Shown: positions 45,916 to 58,103 of the stretch, piece by piece | Layout: every line of letters starts with the position of its first letter | Numbering within the stretch: position 1 is the first letter of the stretch | Assembly: GCA_022376925.1 (NCBI GenBank) | Contig: JAIOJX010000003.1 | Location: 35,579,874 to 35,643,873 of the forward strand | Direction: 5' to 3' | Length of the DNA stretch: 64,000 nucleotides | Source: Tragulus kanchil | Lineage: Eukaryota > Chordata > Mammalia > Artiodactyla > Tragulidae | Translations under genes and position numbers: made by a program | Notes under the pieces: generated by a model | Databases searched by the model: none | What the model was told of the DNA's origin: nothing | Seen by the model: only the letters and a program-made list of their open reading frames with translations

Positions 45916-46576
45916 ACACCTTATTCTACAGATTATGTCAAAGGAAGAAGGCCCATACAGCCTCAATGGATTTTAGGATATGGTTGTTATCTTTATTTGT
46001 TATCTGTGGAGTTCAGAAAATAGGTACATATTTAGTGGGAACAAAATGTTTGCCCTTTGCCCTAAGCAGGTTACAGCCTAAACTAGGAAAAAAATATACC
46101 AAGTCCCAAATACAATACCCACAGGAGTGGCAAAAAATGTCAGAGGTATAGGCTTAATTGTTATTTATTTATTTTTCTGGTTCTGCTATGAGAAACTTAG
46201 TTCTCTGAGCTTTAGAATCACAACCTTCAGGAAGGGATTTCAGCCACGCCTCTCATCCTAATCCCTAAGTTAGCTCAGGAAACCAATAAGTTACAAACAG
46301 ACAGGCCAGGATGTTTTTCTCACCCTCAGCAGGGACTCAGAGGTAAGCATGTCCCTCCTGACATCCTCCTTGGGGTTAACACATCTGACAAAGTGTCAGT
46401 ATATCCTCACAAGAGGTCCATTCTTGTGGGGGAATCAAATACATTCTTTTTTAATATGAAAATGATAGTACTCTATCCCTGAATCAAAACAGAGATGTTT
46501 GATACTCACTGATACTGGGGAAGAATTGGGAAGCATATGGTCAACAAAAGAGAAGAAACTTGATTTAAGGGATCAT

Positions 46577-46912
46577 ATGTGTCTTCCCTTGTAGCTCAGC
46601 TGTAAAGAATCCACCTGCAATTCAAGAAACCTCAGTTCGATTCCTGGGCTGGGAAGATTCTCTGGAGAAGACATAGGGAACCCACTCCAGTATTCTTGGG
46701 TTTCCCTGGTGACTCAGATGGTAAGGAATCTGCCTGCAATGTGGGAGGCCTGGGTTCAATTCCTGAGTTGGAAATTGAATGCCCTGAAGGAGGGCATGAC
46801 AACCCACTCCAGTATTTTTGCCTGGAGAATACCCATGGACAGAGGAGCCTGGCAGGCTACAGTCCACAGGGTCGCAAAAAGTCAGACATGACTGAGTGAC
46901 TAATCGCAACTG
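46577..46912 (+). mobile_element. Tandem Bov-tA (two heads, one Bov-A end), first copy
   Basis: Head unit 1 about 46577-46696 (CTTCCCTTGTAGCTCAGCTG, TTCGATTCC). Head unit 2 about 46697-46912 with a full Bov-A end (GTCAGACATGACTGAGTGAC). This head-head-tail form resembles the one at 26972. Repeated at 47790-48125. Confidence 0.92.
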
Positions 46913-47789
46913 AAAAGTTATTTTCTCTCAGGTAACATTTCTCAAGTCGAAAAAAAAAAATGCTTAATTTCTATGCAAAATTCCAAAAAGAACCCAAAAA
47001 GAATACTTAAAATCTTCCTAGCAATGATCTCAAAGCTATAAAATAGGCTTTGTGTCCCCAAGACACTAGGAAAAGAATAGAATTTTATTTCCTTTTTAGT
47101 CATTTGAATGAGATACTCCTTTTAAAGTAATGCGCCACTGACACTTGAATATTGACACAATGTGATAAAAATGTACTCTGAATGTTTGAGAGAAAAAGAT
47201 GACTGGTGAAGCTACACCTTCTGCTCAATGCAAAACATATGTGCTTTTAAAATAGACTTGTATTTTGATTTTTTAAATTTATTTCTACTTTTGTCTAGGT
47301 TTTCCTTTATGACTCATTTCACTTTTGCAATATTTTGAAACCCTTCTTTTTTAAAACTAGGTGGTCAACTGTTTTAGAATGAAACAATGCAACTGAAAGT
47401 TTTCAACTTTAAACCTCAAACCTGTAAAATTCAGTAGACTTTTGAAGGGATTTCCGCCACGCCCCTCATCCTAATCCCTAAGTTAGCTCAGGAAACCAAT
47501 AAGTTACAAACAGACAGGCCAGGATGTTTTTCTCACCCTCAGCAGGGACTCAGAGGTAAGCATGTCCCTCCTGACATCCTCCTTGGGGTTAACACATCTG
47601 ACAAAGTGTCAGTATATCCTCACAAGAGGTCCATTCTTGTGGGGGAATCAAATACATTCTTTTTTAATATGAAAATGATAGTACTCTATCCCTGAATCAA
47701 AACAGAGATGTTTGATACTCACTGATACTGGGGAAGAATTGGGAAGCATATGGTCAACAAAAGAGAAGAAACTTGATTTAAGGGATCAT

Positions 47790-48125
47790 ATGTGTCTTCC
47801 CTTGTAGCTCAGCTGTAAAGAATCCACCTGCAATTCAAGAAACCTCAGTTCGATTCCTGGGCTGGGAAGATTCTCTGGAGAAGACATAGGGAACCCACTC
47901 CAGTATTCTTGGGTTTCCCTGGTGACTCAGATGGTAAGGAATCTGCCTGCAATGTGGGAGGCCTGGGTTCAATTCCTGAGTTGGAAATTGAATGCCCTGA
48001 AGGAGGGCATGACAACCCACTCCAGTATTTTTGCCTGGAGAATACCCATGGACAGAGGAGCCTGGCAGGCTACAGTCCACAGGGTCGCAAAAAGTCAGAC
48101 ATGACTGAGTGACTAATCGCAACTG
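47790..48125 (+). mobile_element. Tandem Bov-tA (second copy)
   Basis: Duplicate of 46577-46912 within duplication 16. Confidence 0.92.
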
Positions 48126-48725
48126 AAAAGTTATTTTCTCTCAGGTAACATTTCTCAAGTCAAAAAAAAAATGCTTAATTTCTATGAAAAATTTCCAAAA
48201 AGAACCCAAAAAGAATACTTAAAATCTTCCTAGCAATGATCTCAAAGCTATAAAATAGGCTTTGTGTCCCCAAGACACTAGGAAAAGAATAGAATTTTAT
48301 TTCCTTTTTAGTCATTTGAATGAGATACTCCTTTTAAAGTAATGCGCCACTGACACTTGAATATTGACACAATGTGATAAAAATGTACTCTGAATGTTTG
48401 AGAGAAAAAGATGACTGGTGAAGCTACACCTTCTGCTCAATGCAAAACATATGTGCTTTTAAAATAGACTTGTATTTTGATTTTTTAAATTTATTTCTAC
48501 TTTTGTCTAGGTTTTCCTTTATGACTCATTTCACTTTTGCAATATTTTGAAACCCTTCTTTTTTAAAACTAGGTGGTCAACTGTTTTAGAATGAAACAAT
48601 GCAACTGAAAGTTTTCAACTTTAAACCTCAAACCTGTAAAATTCAGTAGACTTTTTGGCAACTTGAAGAGTGTAGCATCATATGATATTCACCCTTCAAA
48701 TTCCTAACCTTAGAAAAATGGCCTT

Positions 48726-49069
48726 GGGCTTCCCCTGGTGGTCCAGTGGGTAAGGACACCGCCTTGCAGTGCAAGGGGCGCCGGTTCGAGCCCTGGCCTG
48801 GGAAGATCCCACGTGCCGCGGAGCGGCTGGACTGATGTGTCCAATCACCGAGCCAGAGCTCTGGAGCGCATGAGCCCAGAGCCGGCTCTGCAACAACAGA
48901 CGCCATCGCGATGGGAGGCCCACAGGAGCCAAAGAACGAAGACGAATGAAAATAGAGAAATGAAAGACCAATAGAAATGGCCAGCCCGCTCCCCTCCCTC
49001 CCCAACCCAACCCCCGCCCAAAGTAAATAAATAAATAAATCTTTAAAAAAAAAAAAAAAGAAAAAAAAA
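48726..49069 (+). mobile_element. Young-looking CHR-like SINE, complete
   Basis: Best preserved member of the family in the window. Head GGGCTTCCCCTGGTGGTCCA, near-canonical B box GGTTCGAGCC, CpG-rich body (CCACGTGCCGCGGAGCGGC; GCCATCGCGATGGGAGG), C-rich spacer (CCCAACCCAACCCCCGCCC), TAAA repeats and poly(A). Flanked by an imperfect target duplication (GAAAAATGGCCT 48713-48724; GAAAAATAGGCCT 49070-49082). Retained CpGs suggest a recent insertion. Confidence 0.93.
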
Positions 49070-49082
49070 GAAAAATAGGCCT

Positions 49083-49606
49083 ATTTGCAACAAATAATTT
49101 GAGGGGAAAACTGGAAATGTGTATAAATAAAAAAAACAGTGGGTCGTGAGTTAATAAGAGGTAAATAAGGGAAATATGATAATTTACTTTACTACTTTTT
49201 CGTCTTTCTTACGTGTTTAAAATTTTCCTTAATATAATATTTTAAATGAATCAAAATACTGAATATTTTTATAGATATGTGTAATTCCAGATTAGTCATA
49301 TGTAAGCTCTTCCAGGACTAGACTTTCTGAGAACTTCCCAATATAGAAATTCACAAGAATCAAAAAAAAAAAAAGTACTGGGTATCAGTATTCAGGTAAG
49401 GTGATACCTCCAGTTATCTGTTTGCCTAACAAACAAAATAAAAATTAACTTCCCAAAAAAAAGACAGAAAACTGTTTTATCATGTGATCCTATGTGTTGT
49501 CTCTCTCTTACATACATACACACACAAAAGCATATACAAGCATACACCTCTGCAACAACTGTTTAATTCTACTCTATTCTATTCAATGCATTCCTATTAA
49601 GTCCTA

Positions 49607-49648
<42 letters not shown>

Positions 49649-50630
49649 TCAGTTCCTCTTACGTATAATCCAGATTTTCTTTCTGACAAACAACTTTAAT
49701 AAAATCTTAGAAACAATATTTACTAAGAGGGATATTGAGCTGTGATAAAAGTAGTTTTAGTCAAATGGAGATTATCCAGAATTTTCTTTCCATCTGTATA
49801 CGAAGCTGTCAATTTGTTATCTGTCCACACAGGAATGAGAAATCTAGCTTTGGTCAAATGATCATTGAACTTTAATGATGTCAAAATTGTATATTTGGGT
49901 AAGGGGAGAGATATTACAAACTATATTTAAGAACAATGATGATTATAATACAATCTTTCTATTTGCAAGCAATCAGATTATACTTTTCTTATAGAATTTA
50001 TTTTTAAAACTTTTCTTTCATTTCTTGTTTTGTATTCCATTCAAGAGAGAGAGCATATTGTTTTTATCCAATAAAGAGGTCGACAGCTAACTGTTATTCA
50101 AGAAAGCAACGCAGAAAAGTAAATACAGATTTCTATTTTTAGTCACTAGGAGCTTATCCAAATGTAGACAGAAATAAACATGTAATTTAAACATACTGGA
50201 AAAAATACATACTGATGTTACAGTCACAAAACAAATGAAATATTCTGCAAGGGCTTGTCCATCTCTCAGTATGTGTGATCATTTTTAATAGAGGTGCAAA
50301 TGCTGTTCTGTATTTGATGCAGAAAAAGAAACATGCATTAGTAAAATAGTAACTGTTTTTCATTTCTCCTTATGAGAGAAGAGTCTTAAGTGACTTCTCC
50401 TGGTTACTTTGGATATTAAACAAATCCTGGAATGCTGGGGGGTGAATGTAGCACAACATGTTAAGGAAATGTGGATGGGCACTGATGTTCCATCAGATGA
50501 ACTAAAAATAGCTCCATGCTGGGAATTCCTTTTTTTTATCACAGGGGCCAGTTTCTCATCCTATGAACACCGGTGGACTCTGTGGGAAACAGACTACCGT
50601 TTTTATTTTTAAAGTCAATATTGTGCCTTA
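49083..50630. other. AT-rich unique sequence with a (GT)18 microsatellite
   Basis: The microsatellite is at 49610-49646. A short CATACATACACACACA run lies near 49508. No gene or named repeat otherwise. Confidence 0.5.
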
Positions 50631-52899
50631 TCTGGAAATCTGAACAAGAAGTCCTGCTAAATCAAGTGACAGGTAGCCTTGTCTCTACTTGAAATAGAGA
50701 ATATGGTTGTGATAAGTATGATCTAACATGTTTTGAAGAAAACCAAATGGGCACACAGGAAAAGTTTATTTATACTCTCGTGGAGGAAAGAGGAAATAAT
50801 TTCAAAACTTAAATATTTTGCGTGAGAAACTAGTCGCAAATCTTACCATAGATGATCTAGTAAGAATCTTCCCTCTTTCACGCAAGAAGATTCTAATCTT
50901 GATGTAGATGAAAAGAATATCAGGAATTGTATGTGATAAACTAAGATGAGATCTGACAAAACCTGTTTTAATCAGACACAATGTTTAGGGAAGGAAACTG
51001 GCAGCCACATATTAAAAAATAGTTCTCAAGCTGTTTACCATAAAATTAAACAAAAATATTTTGCACGTGAGATGAAGATTTCTAGTCCCAAGGCAGGCCT
51101 GTTGTCACTCACAGATTTCTCACTGAAGAAATCAGATATATTAGAATTTTCTTCCCACTGGTAACGTTTACAGTCAATGCAAATAGACTTCTTTAGTGCA
51201 ACATTTCCAACTCCTGGTGCAATAGTAACCTTTTCTCAAATAATAGTCCAAAACACAGAAAAGTGTGTCCTTTGCAAAGAAGGATTTTAATCCTGAAACG
51301 TGTTTTATGATAATATTCTAAGGCATTTACTAAATTTGGTTTCCAAATTGAAAAGAAATTTATCATTGTTATTATTTAAATGAAACTTTCATACACAGTA
51401 ATACGATTATTCTTCATTGTGGGTTAATATTTACTGTAAGAATCCTAGAAACTGAAGAATAGTAGCAATCATTTAATTTCATCATATGCCAGGATGTTTA
51501 TGTATTCTAGAATTTTTCCTATTTGCTTTTTTCCCAGTATTCTGATTTTTCCTAGAATTCTATGATTTCTCCTATTACATTTTTTCTATGATTTCCTAGA
51601 ATATAACATATTATATCCTAGGATTTTTCCTCAGTATTTCCTCTTATTAATTCATCAAACCATGACAAACTAGGTACAATGAGTATTGTCAGGTTACAGA
51701 TAAGGAAACTATGGTGACCTGTTCAAGATTACAAAGGTTCTCTGGCAAAGTTAAGTTTTGCAGCAATCTGGAATTCTGAACAAGAAGTCCTGCTAAATCA
51801 AGTGACAGGTAGCCTTGTCTCTACTTGAAATAGAGAATATGGTTGTGATAAGTATGATCTAACATGTTTTGAAGAAAACCAAATGGGCACACAGGAAAAG
51901 TTTATTTATACTCTCGTGGAGGAAAGAGGAAATAATTTCAAAACTTAAATATTTTGCGTGAGAAACTAGTCGCAAATCTTACCATAGATGATCTAGTAAG
52001 AATCTTCCCTCTTTCACGCAAGAAGATTCTAATCTTGATGTAGATGAAAAGAATATCAGGAATTGTATGTGATAAACTAAGATGAGATCTGACAAAACCT
52101 GTTTTAATCAGACACAATGTTTAGGGAAGGAAACTGGCAGCCACATATTAAAAAATAGTTCTCAAGCTGTTTACCATAAAATTAAACAAAAATATTTTGC
52201 ACGTGAGATGAAGATTTCTAGTCCCAAGGCAGGCCTGTTGTCACTCACAGATTTCTCACTGAAGAAATCAGATATATTAGAATTTTCTTCCCACTGGTAA
52301 CGTTTACAGTCAATGCAAATAGACTTCTTTAGTGCAACATTTCCAACTCCTGGTGCAATAGTAACCTTTTCTCAAATAATAGTCCAAAACACAGAAAAGT
52401 GTGTCCTTTGCAAAGAAGGATTTTAATCCTGAAACGTGTTTTATGATAATATTCTAAGGCATTTACTAAATTTGGTTTCCAAATTGAAAAGAAATTTATC
52501 ATTGTTATTATTTAAATGAAACTTTCATACACAGTAATACGATTATTCTTCATTGTGGGTTAATATTTACTGTAAGAATCCTAGAAACTGAAGAATAGTA
52601 GCAATCATTTAATTTCATCATATGCCAGGATGTTTATGTATTCTAGAATTTTTCCTATTTGCTTTTTCCTAGTATTCTGATTTTTCCTAGAATTCTATGA
52701 TTTCTCCTATTACATTTTTTCTATGATTTCCTAGAATATAACATATTATATCCTAGGATTTTTCCTCAGTATTTCCTCTTATTAATTCATCAAACCATGA
52801 CAAACTAGGTACAATGAGTATTGTCAGGTTACAGATAAGGAAACTATGGTGACCTGTTCAAGATTACAAAGGTTCTCTGGCAAAGTTAAGTTTTGCAGC
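50631..52899. repeat. Direct duplication 17 (50631-51764 and 51767-52899)
   Basis: About 1134 bases at offset 1136, then 1135 after GCTTTTTTCCCAGTATT/GCTTTTTCCTAGTATT. Near the joint GGAAATCTGAAC becomes GGAATTCTGAAC. Contains a degenerate internal repeat (TTTTTCCTAGAATTCTATGA-like units, 51500-51640) and a MIR at the end. Confidence 0.93.
51665..51762 (+). mobile_element. MIR fragment (first copy)
   Basis: GGTTACAGATAAGGAAACTA TGG ... TTCAAGATTACAAAGG is a worn MIR core. Repeated at 52800-52897. Confidence 0.65.
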
Positions 52900-53140
52900 T
52901 AGAAACTGACCTTAATATTCATGCACCTAACTACTGTGCTGATTTGACTACAACTTTTTGAAAGATAATGAATTCTCACTTTTCTACCTTGCTAATGAGA
53001 TCATATATTTGCTATAAAGCAATGGTTGTCATTTTTTTTCAAAATGTTTCAATTGAGTGCATATCCTGTCTTTCTGCTCTTTTATTTTATAACTATTGGA
53101 GTTTTTTAATTGGACATGATTTTTTAAATTGTATGTATAT
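52900..53140. other. AT-rich sequence, nothing recognised
   Basis: No feature that I can support. Confidence 0.5.
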
Positions 53141-53258
53141 TTTCTTTTGACCATACAGCCTGGCTTGTGGAATCTTAGATCCCTGACCAGGGATCAAACC
53201 TGGAACAACCCACACTAAGAGCGCCAAGTTCTACCACTGGATTGCCAAGGAATTCCCT
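53141..53258 (-). mobile_element. CHR/SINE2-type short tRNA SINE
   Basis: The plus strand reads GGAATCTTAGATCCCTGACC AGGGATCAAACC ... CACTGGATTGCCAAGGAATT CCC, the complement of the short cetartiodactyl tRNA SINE. The head is at the right; the left end is T-rich. Confidence 0.85.
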
Positions 53259-54474
53259 AAAACACTGTATTTTTTTTAACCAAAGAAAATAGGTCCTGAA
53301 ATGAACTATTGGAATTCCAAATGAATACTTGCATTATTGTCCATTTTTTTGTAACATGGCTGCCTTACTTTTATAATAGGATTTGAACCCAGAATTTTGT
53401 GCTAAAGAATGAGAAGAGAAGTCAGTTCCTTGCCATTTCTAGTTTCCACAAGTTTACTTCTTTACATACTACTCACTCCTGTGCTAATCAGAATTTCTCA
53501 AGGATTTTTGATTGATTACAAACAATTCACAAAGGGTTCTCCTGAATTTTTCCTATTCTCTTAATAGATAATGGATTTCTAGGTGGCACAAACAGGAAAA
53601 AATACTGTCTGTGGCACCTTGCTTAGATTTGCTGATGAGGAGAAAAGGATTTCTTACAGCTAAAACTAGTAACTGTGGTTTCTCCAAAACTGGAAAAACC
53701 CTCTGTCAACAATCACAGTGGGCAAGTATCTAGGGAGACCACCATAGAAGACAGATGTGGGGTAAAAACATAAGTATAACGACTTGACTTTAGCAGTATT
53801 TTTGGTACTGTGTAATCATTAAATTGTGAGCAATTCAGTCATCTAAAGTAGAGTATGATCCAGTAAAACTTATACACTTTATTGTTGCCTTTGTCTGTTT
53901 CAAATTGGCATGAGATAGAGGAGGAAGAGGAAAAGAGGAATATATTCGTGCTACATTATGATTGGAAAATGTGTCACAAACAGAAGAGTTAAAATAGTTG
54001 ATCTGTGGAAAAGTCCGCATTTGCAACAAATAAACTATTATTTTCTTGGTGTTTGTTATTTAAATTCAGTAGGCAAGAGCTTTCATAAATTTACGAGTAG
54101 AAAATGTCCTTTTGCGCATGATCAGTGTGCTCAGTACAGGATTTTTCTCTCTGAAGTTAATCTTCAACTGCAAAAAAAAAATTTTTTTTCCTGCATTCAC
54201 TCCATTTGATAAATTTTAAAACATACCATTCCCTTATTCACCCATGCCTGTCCCAAACTCTTGATACCAGTTTTGTTATTGTGCCTTGTGAAACAACCTT
54301 TTTAGGGAGAATACATAGCAAGGTCTTTAAATGTACCTATTTTATCAGCGTCGTGTGCACCTTTTACTGCGTATTTTCTTCTGAATCTCAAACCAGAAGC
54401 TTGGACCATGGAGCAAAATGACAGAACCCACTGTTCACTCTGGCCTTGAACAGATCTGGTCTATTCCTTGTAGC
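53259..54474. other. Unique sequence, nothing recognised
   Basis: AT-rich. Short open frames only. Confidence 0.5.
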
Positions 54475-54486
54475 AGAACATTCTCT

Positions 54487-54716
54487 GGGTTTCCCAGTTG
54501 GTGCTCATGGTGGTGACAGTGGTAAAGAATCCACTTGCCAGGGCAGAAGAGGCAAAAGACATGAGTTCAATCCCTGGATCAGGAAGACTGTCCAGGGAAG
54601 GAAATGGCAACTCAATCTAGTATTCTTGCCTGGAAAATTCTATGTACAGAGGAACTTGGCAGGCTATAGTCCATGGGAGTCGTATAGTCGGACGTCCCTC
54701 AGCACACACTATTATT
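54487..54716 (+). mobile_element. Bov-tA SINE
   Basis: Target duplication AGAACATTCT (54475-54484) / AGAGCATTCT (54717-54726), 9 of 10 bases. Head GGGTTTCCCAGTTGGTGCTC, B-box-like GTTCAATCC, Bov-A end worn (GGGAGTCGTATAGTCGGACG). Confidence 0.9.
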
Positions 54717-54726
54717 AGAGCATTCT

Positions 54727-56000
54727 TGCTCATGCCTGAGGGGATAGACTGGCATCCAGTTGACACCCATCGCCTCCTGTTCTGCCTTGGCAAGGTTTGC
54801 AGTACACTAGTAGCTGCAGCTGGGGGTTGCTAATTCCATTCTTGTGGACACCTGTTTCTGGGATACCATGGGAGTTTGATAGCTTTTAGAAATTCCAAAA
54901 TGCACCACAGTTGCTTCGAAGAGGAGACGAATCTTCATCAACTTAGCAGAAAGTTGATGAAAGGGTGAAAATAGGCATGTACAGTTACAGCAGCTTCTGT
55001 GGGGCATCCAGAGACTAACTTAAGAAAGATAAGCCCTGTGGCGGAAGCACATGGGAATCTTACTCTGAGATACTTCACATATGTTTTTAAGGATTCTGAT
55101 TTTTAAATTTACTTTTCCAAGGCTGTCATTCTTCCCAAGCTCGACGCTAACACCAATAAGCAGGATTGGGGGCTATTTCTTCAGGAAATGTGTATTAAGC
55201 TCTTCCACATGACAGATACTGGAGCAAGGAAGATGGAAAGACAGCTCCTGCCCAGCAAAGTATAGCTTAGTGACATGCCAGAAAATGAAACCGACTTAAG
55301 GAAAGCAAATTAAGTTTCTTGCTTAATAGTTGTGGCAATAATGTATGGCTGAATTTAATAATCAATAAGAGATAAAATTTTAGGTAATTTTTCAAACCCA
55401 ACTAGCACTAGAACATCACTAACCCAGTGCTGAAACAAAGCCAAAGGCTAAGTGAAGAATCACCAACTTTTCTTTTTGACTCAGCTAATACTTCAGTGTT
55501 ATAGCTTTCTGATATTATTTAACATTAATCTTTAAAAACATGGCTTATCTGGGAGTTAGTACTAGGCATGAATGAAAGGAAAAAGATGAACAAAATTGAA
55601 ATGCATATTTATGATATATAACCATGCAGATACACCCAATTTACAAATGTATCTATGAGTGTATGTGAGAACATAGGCATTCCTTAGGATTCCCACACAG
55701 TCATGAAGATGGTGATGTGTGTCTAACAAGATAATAATCGATAAATTCTTAGTTAATATGATTACATTGAATCCTCCAACAGATGGTGGTAATACTATCC
55801 TCTAAAAAGCATTACTTCTGAATATGTAGTTTCTAATGTTCAATTAAAAAGTACTTAAAAAAAAAAAAAGCATGTTTTCCAATAGGCAGGCTTAGCTAGT
55901 CAGAGTTGAAATTCTACACCATTCATACATTCATAAAGCACCACAAGCCTAATTTCTGAGGTGAGTTAGTGTTTGGGAAGAAGTGTCTTCATTGTCAGAC
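54727..56000. other. Unique sequence; possible L2-type fragment near 55185
   Basis: GTGTATTAAGCTCTTCCACA TGACAGATACTGGAGCAAGG AAG at 55189-55231 resembles the L2/MIR 'position-of-abundance' phrase. A poly(A) run lies at 55857-55869. Nothing codes. Confidence 0.4.
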
Positions 56001-56640
56001 AATCTGCTTGTGAAAGGTGGGGGTGGGGTGAGGTGGGGGAGAGAGCAAGGCTGCTCAAAGCACAGGCCAGGCACACTCATTCTTGGGCCCAGCCCTAGGT
56101 GACGTATGTGGGACTCTCAGATCCAGTGTGGCAGCGCTCTAGTCCAGGCCAGCCTGCTGCCTCTACCACTGCCTCCCTGCCTCCCTATCTGACTCCCAAA
56201 TGGTGGTCAAAGCCCTTCAGGAAGTGGGTTGAGCTGATATCTCCTGAGCAACAACTGACAGGAGATTGGTAGTATACCTGACTGAGATTTACAGGGATTG
56301 CATAGAAACTGACCATGAGCACCAGGGGCCAAGTGTTGGTTTGTGCCCAGCAGCACCACAGCGGGCCCCTGGCAATGTCCCCTAGCATGTGTTGGTGTGC
56401 CAGCTGTCACCGTATGGTCTCTAAGTGACTTATGGTCTCTGTATGGCTTTGCACATGGACTCTTTGGGGAACAGAGTAGGATCACACTGCAGAACCAGCA
56501 CAAGGGCTGCCCATGGAAGACCTCTGCATTCATCCCTCAGTTAACATTCACCAGGACAAGAGACATCGGCCCCTCTTCTCAAAGCCCAGTTCCCATTGGC
56601 ACCTGATGTGGTACCATTTGTCCCACATTCAGCATTTTAC
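56001..56640. other. GC-richer block without an identified feature
   Basis: Starts with G/T-rich GGTGGGGGTGGGGTGAGGTG GGGG and includes CTGCCTCCCTGCCTCCC and a doubled TATGGTCTCT (56413, 56431). Opposed open frames of 87 and 108 codons overlap between 56207 and 56606 with no recognisable product. It could be an unlisted repeat, a decayed processed pseudogene or a regulatory block. Confidence 0.25.
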
Positions 56641-56763
56641 ATTAAAATTGTACAGTCCCATATAAAGGACTATCTACTAAACAGGAAAAACATATTTTGA
56701 AATGACATGACCAATAAAGGGTTAATATCCAACATGTATCTAAACAATTCGTACAACTTAACA

Positions 56764-56982
56764 GGTGCATGTGAAGCCACTTCCATCATGTCCAGCTCTT
56801 TGCCACCCTATGGACAATAGCCCACCGGGCTCCTGTGTCCCTGGGATTCTCTGGGCAAGAGTACTGAAGTGGGTTGCCAATTCCCTCTTCCTGGGGATTT
56901 TTATGACTCAGGGATTGAATCCACATCTCTTTTGTCTCCTGTATTGGCAGGCAACTTCTTTACTACTAGTGCCAACTGGGAA
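56764..56982 (-). mobile_element. Bov-tA SINE nested in L1
   Basis: Complement of a full Bov-tA: Bov-A side at the left (CATGTCCAGCTCTTTGCC; AAGAGTACTGAAGTGGGTTG CC), head at the right ending CTTCCCAGTTGGCACTAGT on the minus strand. Confidence 0.88.
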
Positions 56983-57182
56983 GAACAAGACACAAATAAC
57001 CTGATTACAAAATAGCCAGAAGACCGGAGTAGACATTTTTTTCAAAGAAGACATTCAGAGGGCCAACAGGCATGTGAAAAGATTCTCAACATGGTTAATC
57101 ATCAAAGAAATGTCAATAAATACCACCCTGTGATGTCACCTCACACGTGTCAGAATGGATATCATCAAAAAGGTCACAAATA

Positions 57183-57460
57183 GAGGCTTGTGTGGTGGCT
57201 CAGTGAAAAATCTACCTGCAAATGCAGGAGATATGGGTTCAATCATTGATCTGGGAAGATCCCATATGCCACAGAGCAACAAAACCAGGGTGCCGCAACT
57301 ACTGAATCCCTTCACGTATCCTAGAGTGCATTCTCCACAACAGGACAAGCCCATGCACTGAAACTAGAAAGTAACCTCTGCTGACCACAACTAGAAAAAT
57401 AGCCCTTGCAGAAACTAAGACCCAGAACAGACAAAAATAAATGCATAAAATTATTTTCTT
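57183..57460 (+). mobile_element. Long tRNA-derived SINE (SINE2/CHR type) nested in L1
   Basis: Target duplication in the L1: AAAAAGGTCACAAATA (57167-57182) and AAAAAGACCACAAAATA (57461-57477). Head GGCTTGTGTGGTGGCTCAGT, then the repetitive '-cgcaactactga-' type body and A-rich end (ACAAAAATAAATGCATAAAA). Confidence 0.9.
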
Positions 57461-58103
57461 AAAAAGACCACAAAATAAAAAATGTTAGTGAGGCTGTGGA
57501 GAAAAAGAGAACTGTTGTAAACTGTTGGGAATGTAAATTGGTGTGACCACTGTGAAAAAAAAAAAAAGTATAGAGCTTTTTTAAAAACTAAAAATAGAAC
57601 TACTATATAATCCAGCAGTTCCACACTTAGGCATATATTCAAAAATAAAAATAAAAACACTAATTTGAAAAGATACATACACCCCAGTGTTCATAGAAGC
57701 ATTATTTATTATAGCCAAGATACAAAAGCAAGCTAAGTGTTCATCAACAGATGAATGGAAAAAGAAGACCTATATAGAGTGGAATACTCTTCAGTCATAG
57801 AAAAGAATGAAGTTTTGCCCTTTACAACAACATGGATGAACTTAGACAATATTATGCTGAGTGAAATAAGTCAGACAAGGAAAGACAAATATTAGATGAT
57901 ATAACTTATGTGTGGAGTCTAAAACATAAAACAAATGAATATACAGCAAAGCAGAAACAGATGTGTTTTATTCAAAACAGAAACAGGTATGTTTTCTATA
58001 CCTGTCAAGGTATGGAAAACAAACTAGTGGTTACCAGTCAGGAGAGGGAAGCAAGGAGGGGCAAGCTAGAGGAATGGGATTAAGAAATACAAACTTCTAT
58101 GTA

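Larger units (their letters stand above)
46231..48655. repeat. Direct duplication 16 (46231-47443 and 47444-48655)
   Basis: About 1212 bases, perfectly abutting. Offset is 1213, then 1212 (TCGAAAAAAAAAATG/TCAAAAAAAAAATG and TGCAAAATTCC/TGAAAAATTTCC). The first bases of the second copy differ slightly (TTTCAGCCACGCCTCTC/TTTCCGCCACGCCCCTC), again near the joint. The non-SINE part is AT-rich and unassigned. Confidence 0.93.

Noticed and set aside
49494..49745. 83-codon open frame with a CVCVCV run
   Set aside because: Product of the (GT)18 microsatellite.
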